Shown here one piece after another: positions 36,451-45,809 of a stretch of 64,000 nt of DNA (its first letter is position 1; every line of letters starts with the position of its first letter). The stretch comes from CAVPCZ01 sp963702445 (GTDB taxonomy: Bacteria > Bacteroidota > Ignavibacteria > UBA10030 > UBA6906). Location: NCBI GenBank assembly GCA_963702445.1, contig CAVPCZ010000015.1, positions 1 through 64,000 of the forward strand. The letters run 5' to 3'. Made by a program: the position numbers and the translations under genes. Below the pieces are notes generated by a model, which did no database searches, was not told the DNA's origin, and saw nothing but the letters and a program-made list of their open reading frames with translations.

Positions 36451-37314
36451 TCACCGGACAAGGGTCATGGTGCGTGCCATTGTGTAGTTTCCGGCGCGAA
36501 GCCGGTACACATACATGCCGGTCGGCAATGCGGAAGCATCAAACTGTACGGCATACACTCCGGCGGCTTTCCATTCGTCCACCGGTCTGGCAACCTCCTG
36601 ACCGATCAGATTATAGACAGAAAGCTGCACGGGGGATTCTGCAGCGAGGGAGAATCGAATGGTGGTCGATGGATTAAAGGGGTTCGGGTAGTTCTGCTCA
36701 AGAGCGAACGTGGACGGCGTGGTGGAAACCGTCTGCACGGAATTCACGATTCCGGAGAAGGAAAGATCGTCGACCAGAAAGGTGGTCCCCACATGGGGAT
36801 CACCCGAAGGGCCGTCACTGGAGATAACGATAAGTGCAGAGTCCGGTACCTGTCCATCAGCATAGTCGATGCTGAATGAGAATTGCACATACGCAGACCC
36901 GGTTCCAACGAACGTGCTCTCTGCGGCAGCTATCGGCATCCTGCTCTTGTACATAATAATGCCCACGAGTAACTCGTCATTCCCGACCGCCGTCAATCGG
37001 TAGAAGCCCTCGAGCTTCGCATGGCGCTGGTTTACTGCGAACAAATTCGAGGTGAGATATCCTGGTGCAATCGTTCCGCCGCCGATGTCCACTGTGACAC
37101 CCTGGACCGCAGCAGACCCGGAGTGTGCCTGGGCAGATTTTGTCGTATTCGAGAGATATATCGTGGTCCAGCCCACCGGCATGCTGGGAAGGAAGGGGGG
37201 AACCGCAACCGTCCAGGTCTCAAAACTGGCATTGGGAATCTGAGCGTCAAGGGGCTGAGGTGAGAGAATGAACAGGCTAAGCACGAGAAGAACAGGCGTA
37301 AGAAAACGGATCAT
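36451..37314 (-). CDS. Secreted protein with type IX C-terminal sorting domain
   Basis: The 287-aa protein starts at ATG 37314 with GGAGG five bases upstream, and has a signal peptide ending at LDAQ. The mature part begins IPNASFETWTVAVPPFLPSMPVGWTT, a carbohydrate-binding-module-like jelly-roll opening common in FCB secreted proteins. It ends with the sorting domain NYPNPFNPSTTIRFSLA and a GMYVYRLRAG-type terminal strand. No catalytic residues are evident. It probably binds or decorates surface polysaccharide. A very good terminator follows. It is not clearly cotranscribed with its neighbours. Confidence 0.87.
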   Translation of the reverse strand: MIRFLTPVLLVLSLFILSPQPLDAQIPNASFETWTVAVPPFLPSMPVGWTTIYLSNTTKSAQAHSGSAAVQGVTVDIGGGTIAPGYLTSNLFAVNQRHAKLEGFYRLTAVGNDELLVGIIMYKSRMPIAAAESTFVGTGSAYVQFSFSIDYADGQVPDSALIVISSDGPSGDPHVGTTFLVDDLSFSGIVNSVQTVSTTPSTFALEQNYPNPFNPSTTIRFSLAAESPVQLSVYNLIGQEVARPVDEWKAAGVYAVQFDASALPTGMYVYRLRAGNYTMARTMTLVR

Positions 37315-37529
37315 GCCGACCTCCATCGATGATGTGAATGAACAGTGTACGGAGGGCCCGGAAAGTACAAAACGAGCGCCCCATCGTATTGTTATTGAAC
37401 ACCCGGACAGGTGAAAAAGTTGCTCAGAAAGACCGCCAATGCGTGCGAACGGCTGTCTGCAGGCATGCATGGAGGACCCCTCAATGGAAGAGCATTGCTC
37501 CGCGGCGGTTCGTTTTCCACGGTTTTCAG

Positions 37530-39871
37530 TCAATTCGGAGGGAAAATGCCGACCGGCGAGCGCCCAACGCGCTGTCCGGCGCAAAGAAAGCGGCGACTCA
37601 ATCGCCCGGACGGACTTAATGGTCTCACGACTTCAAAAGCACCTTCCAGGCCCCCTGCGGAATTCGGACCGACGTAGACTTTGAACCTCCCGGGCTCAAC
37701 CCGGCGCTTCATGTCCAGTCCGGTAAAAGCCAGTTCCGCAACCGGAACGAACAACGTGACCGGCGCGCTCTGACCGGGCTCGAGATGTACCCGCCGGAAT
37801 GCCTTGAGCTCCCGGACCGGCCGCGTGACACTCCCCGCTTCATCACGGACGTACAGCTGCACGACCTCCTCCCCCGCCCGCCGACCGGTGTTCTTGACAG
37901 TAACACGAACGGCAAGCGTGTCCGACACATTCAGATGCGGAGTGTTCACCACGAGGTCAGCATACGCGAATGTGGTGTAGGTCAATCCGAATCCGAACGG
38001 GTAGAGCGGAGTGGAAGGAAGATCAAGATACCGTGAAGTGTAATGCGTCTTGTCGTCGGTGGGACGCCCTGTGTTCTTGTGATTGTAGTAGATAGGCACC
38101 TGGCCGATCGCGCGGGGAAAACTCACCGGCAGCCGACCCGCAGGGGAGAAATCCCCGAACAGGATGTCGGCAATGGCATGACCGGTTTCATGACCGAGAA
38201 ACCATGTCTCGATGATAGCGGGCACGTGAGTCGATTCCCAGCCGAGAGCGAGCGGGCGACCGTTCATCAGAATCATCACCACGGGTTTGCCGGTCGCATA
38301 GACCGCGCGCACAAGTTCAGGCTGGCGGCCGGGCAATTCAAGAGAGGAGCGGCACGACGCTTCTCCGCTCATTCCTTCGGATTCGCCGACGGCGAGAAGA
38401 ACAACGTCCGCCTGCCGCGCTGCATATGCAGCGGCGGCGATCCCGGAAGAGTCCATCCCGTCAATCCCGCAGCCCTGCGCAAAAGAAACCCGGGCTGAAG
38501 GGGCCGCCGCATTGATGCCTTCAAGGAGTGTGACGACAAACGCGGTGTCTGTCGGACCCGCCCACGGGCCAAGCGGGTCCTTGCGGCTTTTCGCCAGAGG
38601 ACCGATAACGGCGATGGACTTCAGGTTCTTCTTCAGCGGTAGAAGTCCGCCTTCATTTCGCAGCAGCACGATCGCTTCGCGGGCGACGCGGCGTGCGGCC
38701 TGGATGTTTTCCACGCTCCTGATCGTTTCCTTCTCCCGTTCGGGCGTGCACGCACGAAACGGATCGGTGAAAAGACCGAGGCGGAATCTTCAGACGGAGA
38801 ATTCTGCGCACCGCCTCGTCAAGCGTCGCTCCGCTTACTTTTCCCTGCTCGACAAGTGTCTGAAGATGGTCACGGTAGCACCCCGATTCCATGTCCATAT
38901 CGAGTCCGGCATTGATCGCCCGTTCCGCCGCCTCTGCCGGGGTGGCAGCGTAGCCATGCGCCTGCATCTCGCCAATCGACCCCCAGTCACTCACAACAAA
39001 TCCGTCGAACTTCCATTCCTCCCGGAGAATTGTTGTCAGGAGCAATCGTGCTGCCAGAACTCGGCACACCGCCGATTTCGTTGAACGAAGCCATCAGCGT
39101 CCCGGCACCGGCATCCACAGCAGCCTTGAACGGGGGAAGATAGACATCCCGGAGTGTTCGCTCGGAGATATCGACGGTGTTGTAGTCCCTCCCTCCCTCC
39201 GCGCCACCATAGGCCGCGTAGTGCTTGGCGCATGCCATGATACTCATCGGGTCGGCCATGTCGCGTCCTTGAAACCCGCGCACCCGCGCGGCCGCGAACA
39301 GAGATCCGAGATAGGGATCCTCGCCCGATCCCTCCGCAATGCGTCCCCAGCGGGGATCACGCGCAATATCCACCATCGGTCCAAAGGTCCAGTGGATCCC
39401 CGCCGAAGAGGCTTCGGCTGCGGCGATGCGCGCGGAAAGCCCGGCGGCCTCGGGATTCCACGTTGCGGCTTCGGCAAGCGGAATCGGGAAGGTTGTGCGG
39501 AAACCATGGATGACATCGAGACCGAACAGCAGCGGGATCTTCGCGCGGGATTCGTTCACGGCAATCTGCTGCAGCTCCCGGGTCAGCGTGCTGCCGAAAA
39601 CATTCAGAAGCGAGCCGGTTTTCCCGGCACGGATGAGCTCCCGTTGCTCGCCGCTGATGGTCCTTCCCGACGGCCCCGTCTTCCATCCTCCTGTGTACTG
39701 GACCAACTGTCCGATCTTCTCCTGGATCGTCAGTCCCGCCAGAATGGAGTCTATTGCCCGTTCACTACGCAATGCGCCGGTGGCCTGCATGGGATCGGGC
39801 GTCCCTGCCGCAACGAAAGTGACCGACATGACCAGCTGGGCGAACGGGAGAAGAAGGAGGCGACGTCTCAT
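37530..39871 (-). pseudogene. bglX: GH3 beta-glucosidase, BglX type, broken by two frameshifts
   Basis: Three overlapping frames make one exported GH3 protein of about 750 aa. In order they give EKIGQLVQYTGGW, FGLDVIHGFRTTFPIPLAEA, GEDPYLGSL and KHYAAYGGAEGGRDYN, the nucleophile region FDGFVVSDWGSI, then the second GH3 domain and a C-terminal fibronectin-III-like domain (NTGRRAGEEVVQLYVRD). Extra single bases near 39049 (in GGCAGCACG) and 38787 (in AAGATTCC) break the frame; removing them restores GSRLLLTTILREEW and LKFRLGLFTDPF. ATG 39871 begins a signal peptide. The last ~25 codons before the stop at 37530 are not conserved-looking, so the true end may be near 37620. Base-call error is more likely than decay, but I cannot prove it. 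Confidence 0.82.
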
Positions 39872-40153
39872 GGGAGCAGTGGTTGTTGTGGATGCGGACC
39901 TGGGCATGTCCCCTGTTTCGATCCCCGACCGAATGGTAATTGTACTACGGGAAGGTACTGAGAATGCGGTCCATTGGCAACGGATGGACAAACGCGAACA
40001 TTGAAGCATGCATTCACGCATACCTTGATGACAAACGCACTCAATGATGACGCATGCATTGATGCGCACACAGTGAGGTGAATTCTCTAAACATAGCCGT
40101 CTCCCTCCCCCTCTGGTTGACCGGCGCAAGGCTTTACGGGAAAGAGAGAAAAC
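39872..40153. other. Divergent intergenic region with short direct repeats
   Basis: This lies between the divergent bglX and DUF2339 genes. GCATGCATT occurs at 40006-40014 and again at 40052-40060, within a stretch of further TGCATT/ATGCG-like words. These may be regulator sites for bglX or simply low-complexity sequence. No gene is visible. Confidence 0.3.
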
Positions 40154-40164
40154 GGGGGGGGGGG
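40154..40164. repeat. G11 homopolymer tract next to a promoter
   Basis: Eleven consecutive G residues end 7 bp before the -35 box of the promoter at 40172-40200. Its true length is uncertain, since homopolymers in this window are prone to indels. Confidence 0.6.
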
Positions 40165-40171
40165 CAGCATA

Positions 40172-40200
40172 TTGACATTCCCTCCCGCGTTCACTACATT
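40172..40200 (+). promoter_or_regulatory. Promoter of the DUF2339 gene
   Basis: TTGACA (40172-40177), a 17-bp spacer and TACATT (40195-40200) lie about 115 bp upstream of the start at 40316. The following Rieske, cytochrome b and multiheme genes are closely spaced and may share this transcript. Confidence 0.6.
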
Positions 40201-40315
40201 CGTTCGGAACATCTCATCAGTTCTGCTCCTTTGGGGCATTGCTCCGGGTTTTCCCTCCACCCCGGAGCCCCGGCCGGCACACCATCTACTTACACGGACG
40301 AATCAGGGACGCGTG

Positions 40316-41983
40316 ATGGAACAGAAGCCCGACGGGGATCCTTCCACAGCTATTCTTGATCAACTTCGCCGCGTCGAAGAGCGACTCGCGCGCATCGAAG
40401 CACATCTCGACTTACGGCCGGATGTGGAGACACTCCCCGCGGGAAGCGCCGCTTCAGATGCCCCGCAGAACGCGGACCGGGAGGCCCTGGAATTCGAGCT
40501 TGGACAGAACTGGTTCGCCAAACTGGGCATCGTCGTCGTTGCCATCGGTTTTGCCTTCGCGCTCACATTTCACTACAGGGGCGCGCCGTCCGCCGTACCC
40601 GGCCTGGTCGGAGCCCTTATCGCCGGCGCGGTGTTCTTCCTTGCGCACATCTGGCGCAGCTCGTTCGTGCTCGTTTCAAGCTATCTCAGGGGTGCTGCTC
40701 TTGCTCTGCTCTACTTCAGCGCTCTCCGCCTCTCCTTCTTCGGCGAAGAGGCCGCGGTTCCAGCCGGTTCCCCTGTGGCGGTTTTCCTTCTGATGGCCGT
40801 CACCGCCATCACTGTGTTCGTTTCGCTCCGCCGCAGCTTCTCCCTATCTCCATGCCCTCGCTCTTTCAATGGGGTACGCGACATTGATCGTGGCGGACAG
40901 CACGCCGTTGACTCTCGGAGGGTTAACTGTGCTGGCGGTTCTCGTCTCGTATCTGGGCAACAGGTTCGCATGGGGGGGAATCATTCTCTACGGTATCGTG
41001 CTGACCTATCTCACACATCTCCTGTGGGCGATCAATAATCCTCTGCTCGGCCACACGATCAGCGTGAACAGCTCCAATCCCGGCCAATCTGATCTTCCTT
41101 CTGCTGTATACGGTGATTTTTGCCGCGGGGACGATGCTCCGCACCGACCGTTCCATCGGAAAGCGGCACTACCATCGCTTCCGGATTCCTCAATGGAGGC
41201 GGAGCGTACATCGTGTTTCTTCTGCTGACCCTGGTCTCGTTCCGCGACCTGACAACGCCGGCTCACCTTCTTGCCTTCGCGGTATTGCTGGCCCTTGCCA
41301 TCGCTTTCTGGATCCGCGAGGAAAGCAGGTATTCAACATTCGTCTATGCCTTGCTCGGCTATGCAGCACTCAGTGTGGCGATTCTGAAGGCGTTCACTCC
41401 CCCCGGAGTGTTCGTCTGGCTTTCCCTCGAGAGCATTGTCGTTGTCGCAACCGCGGTTTGGTTTCGTTCACGCTTCATCGTCGTGGCCAACTTCATCATT
41501 TATCTCTGCGTGATGGCGGGATACCTCTTCACCGCCCCGCAGGAATCCGGCATCAGTCTCATTTTCGGCGTCGTGGGGCTGCTGAGCGCACGGATTCTCA
41601 ACTGGCAGCGTGACCGGCTCGAACTCAGGACGGAGGTGATGCGCAATGCCTACCTGGCATTTGCTTTTCTCGTGTTCCCCTATGCACTGTACCATCTGGT
41701 TCCCGAGGGATATCGTGCCCTTTCCTGGGTGGGCATCGCGATGTTTTATTACCTCATGAATCTCCTTATTCAGAATCAGAAGTATCGCTGGATGGGGCAC
41801 CTGACGCTCGTGCTGACGGTCTTCTTTGTTGTCTTTGTGGGCCTGCGGCATCTTGAGCCAGTGTATCGTATCGTGTCCCTCCTCGTGCTCGGCGTTGTGT
41901 TGATCGGGGTCTCCCTGTTCTTCACGCGACTGAAGTCCCGCAAGCGGACGGAAGCGGCTTCAACCGGGACGGAGTCCACGTAG
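40316..41983 (+). pseudogene. DUF2339 membrane protein, broken by three frameshifts
   Basis: ATG 40316 has AGGGA six bases upstream. The protein opens with a short coiled coil (LDQLRRVEERLARIEAHLDL). The DUF2339 signature FELGQNWFAKLGIVVVAIGFAFAL and a long series of transmembrane helices follow, ending at 41983. Three extra bases break it: the CCC at 40842-40844, the CCCGG near 41079-41083 and the GG at 41158-41159. Removing one base at each gives continuous hydrophobic helices (YLHALALSMGYATLIV, ANLIFLLLYTVIFAAG, SGFLNGGGAYIVFLLL). The restored length of about 555 aa is shorter than many DUF2339 proteins. The function is unknown. It lies 28 bp ahead of the Rieske gene. Confidence 0.75.
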
Positions 41984-42011
41984 CAGTGCAACTATCACGA
42001 TAGGCTACCGC

Positions 42012-42473
42012 ATGCGCACATCTCCTGAAACCCCTTCGCCCGAACTCCCGCAGCGAAGGAGGTTCCTTCAGTTCCTGCTGGGAGGAAGCCTGGCCGCATG
42101 GCTCGGCGCAGTCCTCTACCCCATTATTGCGTATCTGAAACCGCCGGCACAGGCGGAGGTGGACGTTTCCAGCGTGAGGGTGGGCGTGCTGGACGACATC
42201 AAGAAAGACGGGGGGCAGATCGTCCGCTTCGGGAGCAAGCCCGTGCTCCTGGTCAGAACAGCGGAAGGTGAGCTCAAGGCGTTTTCCGCAACATGCACCC
42301 ACCTGGATTGTACGGTCCAGTACCGCAGCGATCTCGGGGTGATCTGGTGCGCCTGTCACAACGGGAAATACGATCTCACCGGAAGAAATATCGACGGCCC
42401 CCCTCCCCGGCCGCTTGATGAGTTTCGCGTCCTCCTCAAAGGCAACGAAGTCTTCGTGGCGAAGAAAACATGA
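42012..42473 (+). CDS. Rieske [2Fe-2S] protein of a quinol:cytochrome c reductase
   Basis: The 153-aa protein has an N-terminal twin-arginine-like segment (QRRRFLQFLLGG) and one transmembrane anchor. The Rieske domain has both cluster motifs: CTHLDC and CACHNGKYD. It would accept electrons from quinol at the Qo site of the cytochrome b encoded next; the two genes overlap by 4 bp (ATGA). The disulfide cysteines, the second of each C-T-H-x-x-C and C-x-C-H pair, are present, so it is the high-potential type rather than a dioxygenase ferredoxin. Confidence 0.93.
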   Translation: MRTSPETPSPELPQRRRFLQFLLGGSLAAWLGAVLYPIIAYLKPPAQAEVDVSSVRVGVLDDIKKDGGQIVRFGSKPVLLVRTAEGELKAFSATCTHLDCTVQYRSDLGVIWCACHNGKYDLTGRNIDGPPPRPLDEFRVLLKGNEVFVAKKT

Positions 42474-43550
42474 ACACACTCCTGAAATCCCTCTACACCT
42501 GGTTCGACGAACGGGTGGACCTCGGCAGCCTGGTTTCGTTCATGGGAAAGAAGTATGTTCCCGTCCACCGGCATTCCGTCTGGTACTACTTCGGCGGCGT
42601 TTCGTTGTTCTTGTTCCTCATCCAGGTGATCACGGGCATCCTGCTCCTCCTGTATTACAAGGGAAGCGAGACACTCGCCTTCGAGAGCATCCAGTTCCTG
42701 ATGTCCAAGGTTCAGTTCGGATGGCTTATTCGTTCGATTCACAGCTGGGCGGCCAACCTTTTCGTCCTCGCGGCCATGGTGCACATGTTCAGCGTCCTGT
42801 TCACCAAAGCCTATCGCAAACCACGGGAGCTCACCTGGTACACCGGCATGGTGATGTTCTTCCTCGTCCTCGGATTCGGCTTCAGCGGATATCTTCTCCC
42901 GTGGAATGAACTGGCGTTCTTCGCGACAAAAGTGGGCACGGACATTCCCGGCGTCATTCCGCTGATAGGAGAACCCATCATGGTGTTTCTCCGGGCCGGC
43001 GAGGATGTCACGGGCGCCACCCTTTCCCGATTCTTCGGACTCCACGTCGCGGTATTCCCGGGCATGTTCACCGTGCTTCTGGGCAATCCATCTGCTGCTC
43101 GTTCAGCGGCAGGGCATGAGCGAACCCCTCGGATCGGAAGACACACCCGGAGAAACCGGGAAGGTGATGCCCTTCTTCCCGAATTTCCTCCTGCGGGATC
43201 TCTTGCTCTGGCTTCTGGTCCTGAATCTTCTTGCCGCCCTCGCGGTGTTCTTCCCCTGGGAGCTCGGCCAGAAAGCCGACCCCTTCGCCTCCGCCCCGGC
43301 CGGCATCAAACCGGAGTGGTACTTTCTCTTCATGTTTCAGACGCTCAAGTACCTTCCCGCACAGATTCTCGGAATCGACGGCGAATTGTTCGGTGTCGTG
43401 CTCTTCGGTGTCGCCGGACTGCTCTGGACGATCATCCCGTTCTGGGACAGGAAGAGTGAACGGGGTGAACGCAACCGGTTCGTGAACTACGTGGGCCTGT
43501 TCGCACTTGTGTTTATCATTCTTCTGACCATTCTCGGCTGGCTGACATGA
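42470..43550 (+). CDS. Cytochrome b of a Rieske/cytochrome b complex (one frameshift)
   Basis: The restored protein of about 360 aa contains the b6-like half with heme histidines (SIHSWAANLFVLAAMVHMF and LHVAVFPGMFTVLLAIHLLLV). The subunit-IV-like half has the PEWY motif in KPEWYFLFMFQTLKYLP and a final transmembrane helix. The frame is broken by an extra G in the GGG at 43081-43083; removing it turns the frame into LLAIHLLLVQRQGMSEP and reaches the stop at 43550. A functioning organism needs this gene intact if the complex is used, so an assembly error is the best explanation. ATGA overlaps link it to the Rieske gene before it and the multiheme gene after it. Confidence 0.9.
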
Positions 43551-45034
43551 ACACACCCCTGCACACCCGCATACTCTGCTTCGTGTTCCTGCTGGGCATT
43601 CCCCTGTCCGCCCCCGCCCGGCAACAGACCGACCAGTGCTTGATATGCCATGCGGCCCTGGGAGACACGCCGGCGAAGCTCTTTGCCCGCGACATTCATG
43701 CGAAGAAGGGCGTGACGTGCGCCGACTGCCACGGCGGGGACGCCTCGAGCGATGATCCAGAGAAGGCCATGAGTCCATCCGCGGGATTCAACGGCGTACC
43801 CCGTGGTGATCGGATTTCAGAAGTGTGCGGCACCTGTCACTCACACGCCGAACGACTGAACGCTTTCGGCTCCCGGCTGCCGATCGGACAGCTCGAGATG
43901 CTCAAAGCCGGAGTTCACGGAAAGCCGTCCCTCAAAGGAGGCGAACGCCTTGCGGAGTGCAGCACATGTCATGGCGCACACGGGATCGTTTCCGCGCAGG
44001 ATCCGCGTTCTCCGGTCTATCCGCTGAACGTGACAAAAACATGCAGCCGTTGTCATGCCGATGCCTCCTACATGCGTGCATACAATCTGAAACTCCCGGT
44101 TGACCAGATGGAAAAATACCGGACAAGCGTGCACGGCGTGCGGAACGCACAGGGAGATCCCAAAGCCGCCGAGTGCGCAAGCTGCCATGGCAGTCACGAT
44201 ATCCGCCCGGCAGGAGACGTCAAATCCCGGGTGTATGCGGCAAATCTTCCGGGGACCTGCTCCGCGTGTCACAGTGACAAAGAACGCATGGCACCCTACA
44301 AAATCCCCACCGACCAGTATGAACTCTACGCGAAGAGCGTACACGGTGTCGGCCTGCTTGAAAAACACGATCTTTCCTCCCCCGCCTGCAACGACTGCCA
44401 CGGTAACCACGGGGCCACTCCTCCCGGCCTCGCGTCCATCTCCAAGGTCTGCGGAACGTGCCACGCGCTGAATGCGGAGTTGTTCGCCTCCAGCCCGCAC
44501 AAGATCGCTTTCGATTCGCGCAAGCTCCCTGAATGCGAGACATGCCATGGCAACCATGGAATCGTTGCCGCCACGGAACAGCTCCTCGGAACCGGCACAG
44601 AGGCGGTCTGCTCGCGCTGTCACACCAGCACGGAAAGCATCAGGGGGTTTCAGGCTGCCGGGGCCATGCGGCTCATCACGGACAGTCTGGAACAGGAGAC
44701 CGGACGGGCAAGGGCTCTCGTTCAGGACGCCGAACAGAAAGGCATGGAGATCTCGGAGGCGAAGTTCACACTGCGCGACGTACGTCAGTCCCGCCTCGAA
44801 GCGCGCACCATGGTGCACGCGTTCAATGAGGCCCGCTACCGTGAGGTGATCGTCAAGGGACGTACAAACGCAAAGACTATTGCAGCCGAGGCTTCCACGC
44901 AGATTGAAGAATACTATTTCCGGCGGTGGGGACTGGGCATCTCCACCATCTTCATAGGCCTTCTTGCCGTCTCTCTGTATCTCTGGTTAAGGAGAATCGA
45001 GGCGCCTCAACAAAACAAGGCACCTCAAACATAG
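43547..45034 (+). CDS. Membrane-anchored multiheme cytochrome c with 11 CXXCH motifs
   Basis: The 495-aa protein has a signal peptide, eleven CXXCH motifs in the first ~365 residues, a helical linker and one C-terminal transmembrane helix (GLGISTIFIGLLAVSLYLWL). Heme motifs come with SVHG and GNHG/GSHD histidine words, as in NrfB/octaheme-type periplasmic cytochromes. The start ATG overlaps the cytochrome b stop. It replaces the cytochrome c1 of a classical bc1 complex and should carry electrons from the Rieske centre into the periplasm. Such Rieske-b-multiheme modules are known from several anaerobic lineages; which partner accepts the electrons here cannot be seen. Confidence 0.93.
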   Translation: MNTPLHTRILCFVFLLGIPLSAPARQQTDQCLICHAALGDTPAKLFARDIHAKKGVTCADCHGGDASSDDPEKAMSPSAGFNGVPRGDRISEVCGTCHSHAERLNAFGSRLPIGQLEMLKAGVHGKPSLKGGERLAECSTCHGAHGIVSAQDPRSPVYPLNVTKTCSRCHADASYMRAYNLKLPVDQMEKYRTSVHGVRNAQGDPKAAECASCHGSHDIRPAGDVKSRVYAANLPGTCSACHSDKERMAPYKIPTDQYELYAKSVHGVGLLEKHDLSSPACNDCHGNHGATPPGLASISKVCGTCHALNAELFASSPHKIAFDSRKLPECETCHGNHGIVAATEQLLGTGTEAVCSRCHTSTESIRGFQAAGAMRLITDSLEQETGRARALVQDAEQKGMEISEAKFTLRDVRQSRLEARTMVHAFNEARYREVIVKGRTNAKTIAAEASTQIEEYYFRRWGLGISTIFIGLLAVSLYLWLRRIEAPQQNKAPQT

Positions 45035-45092
45035 GCGCCAGCTTCTCGACGGGAAGACGGGTTCTCCAGGCACACACAGACAATCACGACAA

Positions 45093-45647
45093 ATGCCTCA
45101 GCCACTGCTCACCCGCACACACTTTGAAGCCGCACTCACCCCGGGGCTGGTCCGGACGATGGCGATCATGCAGACAGCCCTTGTGTTCGGCCCGCTGTTG
45201 TACGTTATACCCGTTTTCGTATTGGTCAGCGCCAGAGGTGCGACTCCGCCGGGCCCCGAGGAGTTTCTTCTGGCCAACATCCTCTCCACCATCAACGGAG
45301 CCACCCTGCTGACAGCAGGTTCGGTGGGAAGCTTCCTTTTTCAGCGGATGTTCTCCTCCGACGGGCTGAGGACGCTCCCGGATGCGAGTCCGGAGACGCT
45401 CGCTTCGCTTGCCGTTGGAAAGCTGAGGAGTGCACTCATTCTGCGTCTGGCCCTGTTCGAGGGAGCCGCATTCCTTGGCATCACGGTGTGCATCCTCGCC
45501 ATGATAAACGGCGTCCTCGACGCGGAGCCGGCCTACTGGCTGAATCTCGGATCGCTCGCAGTTTTCGCAGCTTTCGGGATACTGACGTTCCCGACAAAAG
45601 AACGTTTGACAGGATGGTTTGAGGAGATGCAGGCGCGTTCGCGCTGA
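45093..45647 (+). CDS. Small integral membrane protein next to the quinol oxidoreductase genes
   Basis: The 184-aa protein has about four hydrophobic helices (MQTALVFGPLLYVIPVFVLV, NGATLLTAGSVGSFLF, LFEGAAFLGITVCILAMI and YWLNLGSLAVFAAFGIL). It has no cysteine pairs or heme-type histidine pairs. I do not know the family. It follows the 11-heme cytochrome by 58 bp and is closed by a terminator, so it is probably the last gene of that operon and might be an accessory subunit. Confidence 0.75.
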   Translation: MPQPLLTRTHFEAALTPGLVRTMAIMQTALVFGPLLYVIPVFVLVSARGATPPGPEEFLLANILSTINGATLLTAGSVGSFLFQRMFSSDGLRTLPDASPETLASLAVGKLRSALILRLALFEGAAFLGITVCILAMINGVLDAEPAYWLNLGSLAVFAAFGILTFPTKERLTGWFEEMQARSR

Positions 45648-45707
45648 GATTCCAGACGTGGACACAGACGTTGTCTCCGGATGCGAACCGGAGAGCCGAA
45701 GAACCTT

Positions 45708-45737
45708 CCTTCCCGAAGCCGATGCGGGAAGGTTTTT
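45708..45737 (+). terminator. Rho-independent terminator
   Basis: CCTTCCCG (45708-45715) pairs with CGGGAAGG (45725-45732) and is followed directly by TTTTT. It ends the Rieske/cytochrome operon about 60 bp after the last gene. A TATATT hexamer 2 bp further on may be the -10 of the ABC-F gene. Confidence 0.75.
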
Positions 45738-45809
45738 GCGTATATTGCGGTGGCACTCCCGCCGTGCCGACCGCCCGGACCGGCACCCGGTGAACACCCG
45801 CGAGTTCTC

